DNA of 64,000 nucleotides, from contig OY829543.1 of NCBI GenBank assembly GCA_963691705.1, forward strand, positions 27,985,523-28,049,522, in the 5' to 3' direction. This document shows, piece by piece, positions 10,701 through 24,474 of the stretch. The notes under the pieces are model-generated. The model did no database searches, was not told where the DNA came from, and saw only the letters and a list, made by a program, of their open reading frames with translations. Source of the stretch: Viola odorata (Eukaryota > Streptophyta > Magnoliopsida > Malpighiales > Violaceae). Position numbers and translations under genes: made by a program. The first letter of the stretch is position 1. Each line of letters starts with the position of its first letter.

Positions 10701-13700
10701 TTTCCAACCCATTTCCATAGTGTTGATGCATACCTCTCCTATGTAGGTACTATGTGTGACATTCGCAAAGGAATGGAGTGCGCAGATTCGAGGACGAATC
10801 CATTTGAAGAGGGAGGAGATGATACGAGCATGAGGGCTCTCACTCGTATCCACGTGAAGACCTCACGGATAGGCCGCGCAAGCCATGAGGAATGCCGTGC
10901 CAAGTCCTCGCAAACCATGAAGACATGCGCGCACCAGGTGCGCCAACCCTAGCATCCCATGAAGGCCCCTTCCCTAAGCCATCCGAGGCCTTGCGATAGC
11001 TCTCCAATCCCATCTTTTGAAGCCCGCAGTCAAGGCCTTAAGGGAAGTGTAGTTTAGGGTTGTTTCTTGTAATAATTCCCAAGCCTATTCTTCGCCCATG
11101 GGAGAAAATTCCTTGTCTTTTGACGTCTACGGACTTATTTTTACAACATCGCTTTGAGTTACCTTTTAGTTATTTTCCAACCCTTTTCCATAGTGTTGAT
11201 GCATACCTTTCCTATGTAGGAACTATGTGTGACATTCGCAAAGGAATGGAGTGCGCAGATTCGAGGACGAATCCATTTGAAGAGGGAGGAGATGATACGA
11301 GCATGAGGACTCTCACTCGTATCCACGTGAAGACCTCACGGATATGCCGCGCAAGCCATGAGGAATGCCGCGCCAAGTCCTAGCAAACCATGAAGACATG
11401 CGCGCACCAGGCGCGCCAACCCTAGCATCCCATAAAGTCCCCTCGCCTAAGCCATCCGAGGCCTTGCGATAGCTCTCCAATCCCATCTTTTGAAGCCCGC
11501 AGTCAAGGCCTTAAGGGAAGTGTAATTTAGGGTTGTTTCTTGTAATAATTCCCAAGCCTACTCTTCAGCCATGGGAGAAAATTCCTTGTCTTTTGAAGTC
11601 TACGGGCTTATTTTCACAACATCGCTTTGAGTTACCTTTTAATTATTTTCCAACCCTTTTCCATAGTGTTGATGCATACCTCTCCTATGTAGGTACTATG
11701 TGTGACATTCGCAAGGGAATGGAGTGCGCAGATTCGAGGACGAATCCATTTGAAGAGGGAGGAGATGATACGAGCATGAGGGCTCTCACTCGTATCCACG
11801 TGAAGACCTCACGGATAGGCCGCGCAAGCCACGAGGAATGCCGTGCCAAGTCCTCGCAAACCATGAAGACATGCGCGCACCAGGTGCGCCAACCCTAGCA
11901 TCCCATGAAGTCCCCTCCCCTAAGCCATCCGAGGCCTTGCGATAGCTCTCCAATCCCATCTTTTGAAGCCCGCAGTCAAGGCCTTAAGGGAAGTGTAGTT
12001 TAGGGTTGTTTCTTGTAATAATTCCCAAGCCTATTCTTCGCCCATGGGAGAAAATTCCTTGTCTTTTGACGTCTACGGACTTATTTTTACAACATCGCTT
12101 TGAGTTACCTTTTAGTTATTTTCCAACCCTTTTCCATAGTGTTGATGCATACCTCTCCTATGTAGGAACTATGTGTGACATTCGCAAAGGAATGGAGTGC
12201 GCAGATTCGAGGACGAATCCATTTGAAGAGGGAGGAGATGATACGAGCATGAGGACTCTCACTCGTATCCACGTGAAGACCTCACGGATATGCCGCGCAA
12301 GCCATGAGGAATGCCGCGCCAAGTCCTAGCAAACCATGAAGACATGCGCGCACCAGGCGCGCCAACCCTAGCATCCCATAAAGTCCCCTCGCCTAAGCCA
12401 TCCGAGGCCTTGCGATAGCTCTCCAATCCCATCTTTTGAAGCCCACAGTCAAGGCCTTAAGGGAAGTGTAGTTTAGGGTTATTTCTTGTAATAATTCCCA
12501 AGCCTACTCTTCGCCCATGGGTGAAAATTCCTTGTCTTTTGACGTCTACGGACTTATTTTTACAACATCGCTTTGTGTTACCTTTTAGTTATTTTCCAAC
12601 CTTTTTCCATAGTGTTGATGCATACCTCTCCTATGTAGGTACTATGTGTGACATTCGCAAAGGAATAGAGTGCGCAGATTCGAGGACGAATCCATTTGAA
12701 GAGGGAGGAGATGATACGAGCATGAGGACTCTCACTCGTATCCACGTGTAGACCTCACGGATAGGCCGCACAAGGCATGAGGAATGCCGCGCCAAGTCCT
12801 CGCAAACCATGAAGACATGCGCGCACCAGGCGCGCCAACCCTAGCATCCCATGAAGTCCCCTCGCCTAAGCCATCCGAGGCCTTGCGATAGCTCTCCAAT
12901 CCCATCTTTTCAAGCCCGCGGTCAAGGCCTTAAGGGAAGTGTTGTTTAGGGTTGTTTCTTGTAATAATTCCCAAGCCTACTCTTCTCCCATAGGAGAAAA
13001 TTCCTTGTTTTTTGAAGTCTACGGACTTATTTTCACAACATGGCTTTGAGTTACCTTTTAATTATTTTCCAACCCTTTTCCATAGTGGTGATGCATACCT
13101 CTCCTATGTAGGTACTATGTGTGACATTCGCAAAGGAATGGAGCGCGCAAATTAGAGGACGAATCCATTTAAAGAGGGAGGAGACGATATGAGCATGAGG
13201 GCTCACTCTTATCCACGTGAAGACCTCAAGGCTAGGCCGCGCAGGCCATTAGGAACGCCACGCCAAGTCCTCGCAAACCATGAAGACATCCGCGCCCCAA
13301 GCGCGCCAACCCTAGCATCCCATGAAGTCCCAGCGCCTAAGCCATCCGAGGCCTTGCGCTAGCTCTCCAATCCCATCTCTTCATGCCCGCGGTCAAGGCC
13401 TTGAGGGAAGGGTAGTTTAGGGTTGTTTCTTGTAATAGTTCCCAAGCCTACTCTACGCCCATGGGTGAAAATTCCTTGTCTTTTGACGTCTACGGACTTA
13501 TTTTTACAACATCGCTTTGTGTTACCTTTTAGTTATTTTCCAACCTTTTTCCATAGTGTTGATGCATACCTCTCCTATGTAGGTACTATGTGTGACATTC
13601 GCAAAGGAATGGAGTGCGCAGATTCGAGGACGAATCCATTTGAAGAGGGAGGAGATGATACTAGCATGAGGACTCTCACTCGTATCCACGTGTAGACCTC

Positions 13701-14366
13701 ACGGATAGGCCGCACAAGGCATGAGGAATGCCGCGCCAAGTCCTCGCAAACCATGAAGACATGCGCGCACCAGGCGCGCCAACCCTAGCATCCCATGAAG
13801 TCCCCTCGCCTAAGCCATCCGAGGCCTTGCGATAGCTCTCCAATCCCATCTTTTCAAGCCCGCGGTCAAGGCCTTAAGGGAAGTGTAGTTTAGGGTTGTT
13901 TCTTGTAATAATTCCCAAGCCTACTCTTCTTCCATAGGAGAAAATTCCTTGTTTTTTGAAGTCTACGGACTTATTTTCACAACATGGCTTTGAGTTACCT
14001 TTTAATTATTTTCCAACCCTTTTCCATAGTGGTGATGCATACCTCTCCTATGTAGGTACTATGTGTGACATTCGCAAAGGAATGGAGCGCGCAAATTAGA
14101 GGACGAATCCATTTAAAGAGGGAGGAGACGATATGAGCATGAGGGCTCACTCTTATCCACGTGAAGACCTCAAGGCTAGGCCGCGCAGGCCATTAGGAAC
14201 GCCACGCCAAGTCCTCGCAAACCATGAAGACATCCGCGCCCCAAGCGCGCCAACCCTAGCATCCCATGAAGTCCCAGCGCCTAAGCCATCCGAGGCCTTG
14301 CGATAGCTCTCCAATCCCATCTTTTGAAGCCCGCAGTCAAGGCCTTAAGGGAAGTGTAGTTTAGGG
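7743..14366 (+). repeat. Satellite block II, mixed monomers with 944-bp dimers
   Basis: Fourteen monomers starting at 7743, 8216, 8688, 9159, 9632, 10103, 10587, 11060, 11533, 12006, 12479, 12952, 13423 and 13896. A frequent module is a 473-bp A monomer with ATGGGTGAAAATTCC and an in-frame ACGTGTAG, followed by a 471-bp B monomer with CTTCTCCCATAGG. It is seen at 9159, 12479 and 13423. The 8216 copy is 943 bp because its first monomer has a 1-bp deletion near 8415 (GCAGTTCGAGG for GCAGATTCGAGG), which shifts the relic frame. Confidence 0.9.
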
Positions 14367-17202
14367 TTGTTTCTTGTAATAATTCCCAAGCCTATTCTTC
14401 GCCCATGGGAGAAAATTCCTTGTCTTTTGACGTCTACGGACTTATTTTTACAACATCGCTTTGAGTTACCTTTTAGTTATTTTCCAACCCTTTTCCATAG
14501 TGTTGATGCATACCTCTCCTATGTAGGAACTATGTGTGACATTCGCAAAGGAATGGAGTGCGCAGATTCGAGGACGAATCCATTTGAAGAGGGGGGAGAT
14601 GATACGAGCATGAGGACTCTCACTCGTATCCACGTGAAGACCTCACGGGTATGCCGCGCAAGCCATGAGGAATGCCGCGCCAAATCCTAGCAAACCATGA
14701 AGACATGCGCGCACCAGGCGCGCCAACCCTAGCATCCCATAAAGTCCCCTCGCCTAAGCCATCCGAGGCCTTGCGATAGCTCTCCAATCCCATCTTTTGA
14801 AGCCCACAGTCAAGGCCTTAAGGGAAGTGTAGTTTAGGGTTATTTCTTGTAATAATTCCCAAGCCTACTCTTCGCCCATGGGTGAAAATTCCTTGTCTTT
14901 TGACGTCTACGGACTTATTTTTACAACATCGCTTTGTGTTACCTTTTAGTTATTTTCCAACCTTTTTCCATAGTGTTGATGCATACCTCTCCTATGTAGA
15001 TACTATGTGTGCCATTCGCAAAGGAATGGAGTGCGCAGATTCGAGGACGAATCCATTTGAAGAGGGAGGAGATGATACGAGCATGAGGACTCTCACTCGT
15101 ATCCACGTGTAGACCTCACGGATAGGCCGCACAAGGCATGAGGAATGCCGCGCCAAGTCCTCGCAAACCATGAAGACATGCGCGCACCAGGCGCGCCAAC
15201 CCTAGCATCCCATGAAGTCCCCTCGCCTAAGCCATCCGAGGCCTTGCGATAGCTCTCCAATCCCATCTTTTGAAGCCCGCAGTCAAGGCCTTAAGGGAAG
15301 TGAAATTTAGGGTTGTTTCTTGTAATAATTCCCAAGCCTACTCTTCAGCCATGGGAGAAAATTCCTTGTCTTCTGAAGTCTACGGGCTTATTTTCACAAC
15401 ATCGCTTTGAGTTACCTTTTAATTATTTTCCAACCCTTTTCCATAGTGTTGATGCATACCTCTCCTATGTAGGTACTATGTGTGACATTCGCAAGGGAAT
15501 GGAGTGCGCAGATTCGAGGACGAATCCATTTGAAGAGGGAGGAGATGATACGAGCATGAGGGCTCTCACTCGTATCCACGTGAAGACCTCACGGATAGGC
15601 CGCGCAAGCCATGAGGAATGTCGTGCCAAGTCCTCGCAAACCATGAAGACATGCGCGCACCAGGTGCGCCAACCCTAGCATCCCATGAAGTCCCCTCCCC
15701 TAAGCCATCCGAGGCCTTGCGATAGCTCTCCAATCCCATCTTTTGAAGCCCGCAGTCAAGGCCTTAAGGGAAGTGTAGTTTAGGGTTGTTTCTTGTAATA
15801 ATTCCCAAGCCTATTCTTCGCCCATGGGAGAAAATTCCTTGTCTTTTGACGTCTACGGACTTATTTTTACAACATCGCTTTGAGTTACCTTTTAGTTATT
15901 TTCCAACCCTTTTCCATAGTGTTGATGCATACCTCTCCTATGTAGGAACTATGTGTGACATTCGCAAAGGAATGGAGTGCGCAGATTCGAGGACGAATCC
16001 ATTTGAAGAGGGAGGAGATGATACGAGCATGAGGACTCTCACACGTATCCACGTGAAGACCTCACGGATATGCCGCGCAAGCCATGAGGAATGCCGCGCC
16101 AAGTCCTAGCAAACCATGAAGACATGCGCGCACCAGGCGCGCCAACCCTAGCATCCCATAAAGTCCCCTCGCCTAAGCCATCCGAGGCCTTGCGATAGCT
16201 CTCCAATCCCATCTTTTGAAGCCCACAGTCAAGGCCTTAAGGGAAGTGTAGTTTAGGGTTATTTCTTGTAATAATTCCCAAGCCTACTCTTCGCCCATGG
16301 GTGAAAATTCCTTGTCTTTTGACGTCTACGGACTTATTTTTACAACATCGCTCTGTGTTACCTTTTAGTTATTTTCCAACCTTTTTCCATAGTGTTGATG
16401 CATACCTCTCCTATGTAGGTACTATGTGTGACATTCGCAAAGGAATGGAGTGCGCAGATTCGAGGACGAATCCATTTGAAGAGGGAGGAGATGATACGAG
16501 CATGAGGACTCTCACTCGTATCCACGTGTAGACCTCACGGATAGGCCGCACAAGGCATGAGGAATGCCGCGCCAAGTCCTCGCAAACCATGAAGACATGC
16601 GCGCACCAGGCGCGCCAACCCTAGCATCCCATGAAGTCCCCTCGCCTAAGCCATCCGAGGCCTTGCGATAGCTCTCCAATCCCATCTTTTCAAGCCCGCG
16701 GTCAAGGCCTTAAGGGAAGTGTAGTTTAGGGTTGTTTCTTGTAATAATTCCCAAGCCTACTCTTCTCCCATAGGAGAAAATTCCTTGTTTTTTGAAGTCT
16801 ACGGACTTATTTTCACAACATGGCTTTGAGTTACCTTTTAATTATTTTCCAACCCTTTTCCATAGTGGTGATGCATACCTCTCCTATGTAGGTACTATGT
16901 GTGACATTCGCAAAGGAATGGAGCGCGCAAATTAGAGGACGAATCCATTTAAAGAGGGAGGAGACGATATGAGCATGAGGGCTCACTCTTATCCACGTGA
17001 AGACCTCAAGGCTAGGCCGCGCAGGCCATTAGGAACGCCACGCCAAGTCCTCGCAAACCATGAAGACATCCGCGCCCCAAGCGCGCCAACCCTAGCATCC
17101 CATGAAGTCCCAGCGCCTAAGCCATCCGAGGCCTTGCGATAGCTCTCCAATCCCATCTTTTGAAGCCCGCAGTCAAGGCCTTAAGGGAAGTGTAGTTTAG
17201 GG
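14367..17202 (+). repeat. 2836-bp hexamer HOR, copy 1
   Basis: Six monomers, 14367 to 16732. Diagnostic rare readings are ACGGGTATGCC (near 14647), GTGTGCCATTCG (near 15007) and GTCTTCTGAAGTC (near 15368). All three recur exactly 2836 bp downstream. Confidence 0.88.
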
Positions 17203-18890
17203 TTGTTTCTTGTAATAATTCCCAAGCCTATTCTTCGCCCATGGGAGAAAATTCCTTGTCTTTTGACGTCTACGGTCTTATTTTTACAACATCGCTTTGA
17301 GTTACCTTTTAGTTATTTTCCAACCCTTTTCCATAGTGTTGATGCATACCTCTCCTATGTAGGAACTATGTGTGACATTCGCAAAGGAATGGAGTGCGCA
17401 GATTCGAGGACGAATCCATTTGAAGAGGGGGGAGATGATACGAGCATGAGGACTCTCACTCGTATCCACGTGAAGACCTCACGGGTATGCCGCGCAAGCC
17501 ATGAGGAATGCCGCGCCAAGTCCTAGCAAACCATGAAGACATGCGCGCACCAGGCGCGCCAACCCTAGCATCCCATAAAGTCCCCTCGCCTAAGCCATCC
17601 GAGGCCTTGCGATAGCTCTCCAATCCCATCTTTTGAAGCCCACAGTCAAGGCCTTAAGGGAAGTGTAGTTTAGGGTTATTTCTTGTAATAATTCCCAAGC
17701 CTACTCTTCGCCCATGGGTGAAAATTCCTTGTCTTTTGACGTCTACGGACTTATTTTTACAACATCGCTTTGTGTTACCTTTTAGTTATTTTCCAACCTT
17801 TTTCCATAGTGTTGATGCATACCTCTCCTATGTAGGTACTATGTGTGCCATTCGCAAAGGAATGGAGTGCGCAGATTCGAGGACGAATCCATTTGAAGAG
17901 GGAGGAGATGATACGAGCATGAGGACTCTCACTCGTATCCACGTGTAGACCTCACGGATAGGCCGCACAAGGCATGAGGAATGCCGCGCCAAGTCCTCGC
18001 AAACCATGAAGACATGCGCGCACCAGGCGCGCCAACCCTAGCATCCCATGAAGTCCCCTCGCCTAAGCCATCCGAGGCCTTGCGATAGCTCTCCAATCCC
18101 ATCTTTTGAAGCCCGCAGTCAAGGCCTTAAGGGAAGTGTAATTTAGGGTTGTTTCTTGTAATAATTCCCAAGCCTACTCTTCAGCCATGGGAGAAAATTC
18201 CTTGTCTTCTGAAGTCTACGGGCTTATTTTCACAACATCGCTTTGAGTTACCTTTTAATTATTTTCCAACCCTTTTCCATAGTGTTGATGCATACCTCTC
18301 CTATGTAGGTACTATGTGTGACATTCGCAAGGGAATGGAGTGCGCAGATTCGAGGACGAATCCATTTGAAGAGGGAGGAGATGATACGAGCATGAGGGCT
18401 CTCACTCGTATCCACGTGAAGACCTCACGGATAGGCCGCGCAAGCCATGAGGAATGTCATGCCAAGTCCTCGCAAACCATGAAGACATGCGCGCACCAGG
18501 TGCGCCAACCTTAGCATCCCATGAAGTCCCCTCCCCTAAGCCATCCGAGGCCTTGCGATAGCTCTCCAATCCCATCTTTTGAAGCCCGCAGTCAAGGCCT
18601 TAAGGGAAGTGTAGTTTAGGGTTGTTTCTTGTAATAATTCCCAAGCCTATTCTTCGCCCATGGGAGAAAATTCCTTGTCTTTTGACGTCTACGGACTTAT
18701 TTTTACAACATCGCTTTGAGTTACCTTTTAGTTATTTTCCAACCCTTTTCCATAGTGTTGATGCATACCTCTCCTATGTAGGAACTATGTGTGACATTCG
18801 CAAAGGAATGGAGTGCGCAGATTCGAGGACGAATCCATTTGAAGAGGGAGGAGATGATACGAGCATGAGGACTCTCACTCGTATCCACGT
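17203..18890 (+). repeat. 2836-bp hexamer HOR, copy 2 (partial)
   Basis: Repeats monomers 14367-15786 with ACGGGTATGCC near 17483, GTGTGCCATTCG near 17843 and GTCTTCTGAAGTC near 18204. Similarity to copy 1 is lost within monomer 18622, where the downstream half switches to the type leading into the 520-bp variant, so the right boundary is approximate. Confidence 0.8.
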
Positions 18891-19141
18891 GAAGACCTCA
18901 TGGATAGGCCGCGCAAGCCATGAGGAATGCCGCGCCAAGTCCTCGCAAACCATGAAGACATGCGCGCACCAGGCGCGCCAACCCTAGCATCCCATGAAGT
19001 CCCCTCCCCTAAGCCATCCGAGGCCTTGCGATAGCTCTCCAATCCCATCTTTTGAAGCCCGCAGTCAAGGCCTTGCGATAGCTCTCCAATCCCATCTTTT
19101 GAAGCCCGCAGTCAAGGCCTTAAGGGAAGTGTAGTTTAGGG
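18622..19141 (+). repeat. 520-bp monomer variant with 47-bp internal duplication (1 of 7)
   Basis: The segment beginning TTGCGATAGCTCTCC is present twice, at 19026-19072 and 19073-19119. In the single-copy monomer the 47-bp unit is flanked by AGGCCTT on both sides, so slippage or unequal exchange between these 7-bp repeats explains it. It is linked to the upstream reading CCTCCCCTAAGCC, as in all seven copies. Confidence 0.95.
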
Positions 19142-20085
19142 TTGTTTCTTGTAATAATTCCCAAGCCTACTCTTCGCCCATGGGAGAAAATTCCTTGTCT
19201 TTTGGCGTCTACGGACTTATTTTTACAACATCGCTTTGAGTTACCTTTTAGTTATTTTCCAACCCTTTTCCATAGTGTTGATGCATACCTCTCCTATGTA
19301 GGAACTATGTGTGACATTCGCAAAGGAATGGAGTGCGCAGATTCGAGGACGAATCCATTTGAAGAGGGAGGAGATGATACGAGCATGAGGACTCTCACTC
19401 GTATCCACGTGAAGACCTCACGGATAGGCCGCGCAAGCCATGAGGAATGCCGCGCCAAGTCCTAGCAAACCATGAAGACATGCGCGCACCAGGCGCGCCA
19501 ACCCTAGCATCCCATAAAGTCCCCTTGCCTAAGCCATCCGAGGCCTTGCGATAGCTCTCCAATCCCATCTTTTGAAGCCCGCAGTCAAGGCCTTAAGGGA
19601 AGTGTAGTTTAGGGTTATTTCTTGTAATAATTCCCAAGCCTACTCTTCGCCCATGGGAGAAAATTCCTTGTCTTTTGACGTCTACGGACTTATTTTTACA
19701 ACATCGCTTTGTGTTACCTTTTAGTTATTTTCCAACCATTTTCCATAGTGTTGATGCATACCTCTCCTATGTAGGTACTATGTGTGACATTCGCAAAGGA
19801 ATGGAGCGCGCAAATTAGAGGACGAATCCATTTAAAGAGGGAGGAGACGATATCAGCATGAGGGCTCACTCTTATCCACGTGAAGACCTCAAGGCTAGGC
19901 CGCGCAGGCCATTAGGAACGCCACGCCAAGTCCTCGCAAACCATGAAGACATCCGCGCCCCAAGCGCGCCAACCCTAGCATCCCATGAAGTCCCAGCGCC
20001 TAAGCCATCCGAGGCCTTGCGCTAGCTCTCCAATCCCATCTCTTCATGCCCGCGGTCAAGGCCTTAAGGGAAGTGTAGTTTAGGG

Positions 20086-23000
20086 TTGTTTCTTGTAATA
20101 ATTCCCAAGCCTACTCTTCGCCCATGGGAGAAAATTCCTTGTCTTTTGCAGTCTACGGACTTATTTTTTAAACATCGCTTTGTGTTACCTTTTAGTTATT
20201 TTCCAACCCTTTTCCATAGTGTTGATGCATACCTCTCCTATGTAGGTACTATGTGTGGCATTCGCAAAGGAATGGAGTGCGCAGATTCGAGGACGAATCC
20301 GTTTGAAGAGGGAGGAGATGATACGAGCATGAGGGCTCTCACTCATATCCACGTGAAGACCTCACGGATAGGCCGCGCAAGCCATGAGGAATGCCGCGCC
20401 AAGTCCTCGCAAACCATGAAGACATGCGCGCACCAGGCGCGCCAACCCTAGCATCCCATGAAGTCCCCTCGCCTAAGCCATCCGAGGCCTTGCGATAGCT
20501 CTCCTATCCCATTTTTTGAAGCCCGCAGTCAAGGCCTTATGGGAAGTGTAGTTTAGGGTTGTTTCTTGTAATAATTCCCAAGCCTACTCTTCAGCCATGG
20601 GAGAAAATTCCTTGTCTTTTGACGTCTACGGACTTATTTTTACAACATCGCTTTGAGTTACCTTTTAGTTATTTTCCAACCCTTTTCCATAGTGTTGATG
20701 CATACCTCTCCTATGTAGGAACTATGTGTGACATTCGCAAAGGAATGGAGTGCGCAGATTCGAGGACGAATCCATTTGAAGAGGGAGGAGATGATACGAG
20801 CATGAGGACTCTCACTCGTATCCACGTGAAGACCTCACGGATATGCCGCGCAAGCCATGAGGAATGCCGCGCGAAGTCCTAGCAAACCATGAAGACATGC
20901 GCGCACCAGGCGCGCCAACCCTAGCATCCCATAAAGTCCCCTCGCCTAAGCCATCCGAGCCCTTGCGATAGCTCTCCAATCCCATCTTTTAAAGCCCACA
21001 GTCAAGGCCTTAAGGGAAGTGTAGTTTAGGGTTATTTCTTGTAATAATTCCCAAGCCTACTCTTCGCCCATGGGTGAAAATTCCTTGTCTTTTGACGTCT
21101 ACGGACTTATTTTTACAACATCGCTTTGTGTTACCTTTTAGTTACTTTCCAACCTTTTTCCATAGTGTTGATGCATACCTCTCCTATGTAGGTACTATGT
21201 GTGACATTCGCAAAGGAATGGAGTGCGCAGATTCGAGGACGAATCCATTTGAAGAGGGAGGAGATGATACGAGCATGAGGACTCTCACTCGTATCTACGT
21301 GTAGACCTCACGGATAGGCCGCACAAGGCATGAGGAATGCCGCGCCAAGTCCTCGCAAACCATGAAGACATGCGCGCACCAGGCGCGCCAACCCTAGCAT
21401 CCCATGAAGTCCCCTCGCCTAAGCCATCCGAGGCCTTGCGATAGCTCTCCAATCCCATCTTTTCAAGCCCGCGGTCAAGGCCTTGAGGGAAGTGTAGTTT
21501 AGGGTTGTTTCTTGTAATAATTCCCAAGCCTACTCTACGCCCATGGGTGAAAATTCCTTGTCTTTTGACGTCTACGGACTTATTTTTACAACATCGCTTT
21601 GTGTTACCTTTTAGTTATTTTCCAACCTTTTTCCATAGTGTTGATGCATACCTCTCCTATGTAGGTACTATGTGTGACATTCGCAAAGGAATGGAGTGCG
21701 CAGATTCGAGGACGAATCCATTTGAAGAGGGAGGAGATGATACGAGCATGAGGACTCTCACTCGTATCCACGTGTAGACCTCACGGATAGGCCGCACAAG
21801 GCATGAGGAATGCCGCGCCAAGTCCTCGCAAACCATGAAGACATGCGCGCACCAGGCGCGCCAACCCTAGCATCCCATGAAGTCCCCTCGCCTAAGCCAT
21901 CCGAGGCCTTGCGATAGCTCTCCAATCCCATCTTTTCAAGCCCGCGGTCAAGGCCTTAAGGGAAGTGTAGTTTAGGGTTGTTTCTTGTAATAATTCCCAA
22001 GCCTACTCTTCTCCCATAGGAGAAAATTCCTTGTTTTTTGAAGTCTACGGACTTATTTTCACAACATGGCTTTGAGTTACCTTTTAATTATTTTCCAACC
22101 CTTTTCCATAGTGGTGATGCATACCTCTCCTATGTAGGTACTATGTGTGACATTCGCAAAGGAATGGAGCGCGCAAATTAGAGGACGAATCCATTTAAAG
22201 AGGGAGGAGACGATATGAGCATGAGGGCTCACTCTTATCCACGTGAAGACCTCAAGGCTAGGCCGCGCAGGCCATTAGGAACGCCACGCCAAGTCCTCGC
22301 AAACCATGAAGACATCCGCGCCCCAAGCGCGCCAACCCTAGCATCCCATGAAGTCCCAGCGCCTAAGCCATCCGAGGCCTTGCGCTAGCTCTCCAATCCC
22401 ATCTCTTCATGCCCGCGGTCAAGGCCTTAAGGGAAGTGTAGTTTAGGGTTGTTTCTTGTAATAATTCCCAAGCCTACTCTACGCCCATGGGAGAAAATTC
22501 CTTGTCTTTTGCAGTCTACGGACTTATTTTTACAACATCTCTTTGTGTTACCTTTTAGTTATTTTCCAAGCCTTTTCCATAGTGTTGATGCATACCTCTC
22601 CTATGTAGGTACTATGTGTGGCATTCGCAAAGGAATGGAGTGCGCAGATTCGAGGACGAATCCATTTGAAGAGGGAGGAGATGATACGAGCATGAGGGCT
22701 CTCACTCATATCCACGTGAAGACCTCACGGATAGGCCGCGCAAGCCATGAGGAATGCCGCGCCAAGTCCTCGCAAACCATGAAGACATGCGCGCACCAGG
22801 CGCGCCAACCCTAGCATCCCATGAAGTCCCCTCGCCAAAGCCATCCGAGGCCTTGCGATAGCTCTCCAATCCCATCTTTTAAAGCCCGCAGTCAAGGCCT
22901 TAAGGGAAGTGTAATTTAGGGTTGTTTCTTGTAATAATTCCCAAGCCTACTCTTCAGCCATGGGAGAAAATTCCTTGTCTTTTGAAGTCTACGGGCTTAT

Positions 23001-24340
23001 TTTCACAACATCGCTTTGAGTTACCTTTTAGTTATTTTCCAAGCCTTTTCCATAGTGTTGATGCATACCTCTCCTATGTAGGTACTATGTGTGGCATTCG
23101 CAAAGGAATGGAGTGCGCAGATTCGAGGACGAATCCATTTGAAGAGGGAGGAGATGATACGAGCATGAGGGCTCTCACTCATATCCACGTGAAGACCTCA
23201 CGGATAGGCCGCGCAAGCCATGAGGAATGCCGCGCCAAGTCCTCGCAAACCATGAAGACATGCGCGCACCAGGCGCGCCAACCCTAGCATCCCATGAAGT
23301 CCCCTCGCCTAAGCCATCCGAGGCCTTGCGATAGCTCTCCAATCCCATCTTTTGAAGCCCGCAGTCAAGGCCTTAAGGGAAGTGTAATTTAGGGTTGTTT
23401 CTTGTAATAATTCCCATGCCTACTCTTCAGCCATGGGAGAAAATTCCTTGTCTTTTGAAGTCTACGGGCTTATTTTTACAACATCGCTTTGAGTTACCTT
23501 TTAGTTATTTTCCAACCCTTTTCCATAGTGTTGATGCATACCTCTCCTATGTAGGAACTATGTGTGACATTCGCAAAGGAATGGAGTGCGCAGATTCGAG
23601 GACGAATCCATTTGAAGAGGGAGGAGATGATACGAGCATGAGGACTCTCACTCGTATCCACGTGAAGACCTCACGGATATGCCGCGCAAGCCATGAGGAA
23701 TGCCGCGCGAAGTCCTAGCAAACCATGAAGACATGCGCGCACCAGGCGCGCCAACCCTAGCATCCCATAAAGTCCCCTCGCCTAAGCCATCCGAGCCCTT
23801 GCGATAGCTCTCCAATCCCATCTTTTAAAGCCCACAGTCAAGGCCTTAAGGGAAGTGTAGTTTAGGGTTATTTCTTGTAATAATTCCCAAGCCTACTCTT
23901 CGCCCATGGGTGAAAATTCCTTGTCTTTTGACGTCTACGGACTTATTTTTACAACATCGCTTTGTGTTACCTTTTAGTTACTTTCCAACCTTTTTCCATA
24001 GTGTTGATGCATACCTCTCCTATGTAGGTACTATGTGTGACATTCGCAAAGGAATGGAGTGCGCAGATTCGAGGACGAATCCATTTGAAGAGGGAGGAGA
24101 TGATACGAGCATGAGGACTCTCACTCGTATCTACGTGTAGACCTCACGGATAGGCCGCACAAGGCATGAGGAATGCCGCGCCAAGTCCTCGCAAACCATG
24201 AAGACATGCGCGCACCAGGCGCGCCAACCCTAGCATCCCATGAAGTCCCCTCGCCTAAGCCATCCGAGGCCTTGCGATAGCTCTCCAATCCCATCTTTTC
24301 AAGCCCGCGGTCAAGGCCTTAAGGGAAGTGTAGTTTAGGG
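20086..24340 (+). repeat. Satellite block IV, second 2836-bp register
   Basis: Nine monomers starting at 20086, 20559, 21032, 21505, 21978, 22449, 22922, 23395 and 23868. Monomers 20559-21032 recur at 23395-23868 with an offset of 2836 bp. Shared private readings are GCGCGAAGTCC (near 20869 and 23705), CGAGCCCTTGCG (near 20956 and 23792) and GTATCTACGTG (near 21291 and 24127). The first part of 23395 instead resembles 22922, marking a crossover near 23470. Confidence 0.87.
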
Positions 24341-24474
24341 TTGTTTCTTGTAATAATTCCCAAGCCTACTCTTCTCCCATAGGAGAAAATTCCTTGTTTT
24401 TTGAAGTCTACGGACTTATTTTCACAACATGGCTTTGAGTTACCTTTTAATTATTTTCCAACCCTTTTCCATAG

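Larger units (their letters stand above)
14367..20085 (+). repeat. Satellite block III, hexamer-repeat domain
   Basis: Twelve monomers starting at 14367, 14840, 15313, 15786, 16259, 16732, 17203, 17676, 18149, 18622, 19142 and 19615. It contains a 2836-bp six-monomer unit and most of a second copy, then the first 520-bp monomer (18622). Confidence 0.9.
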
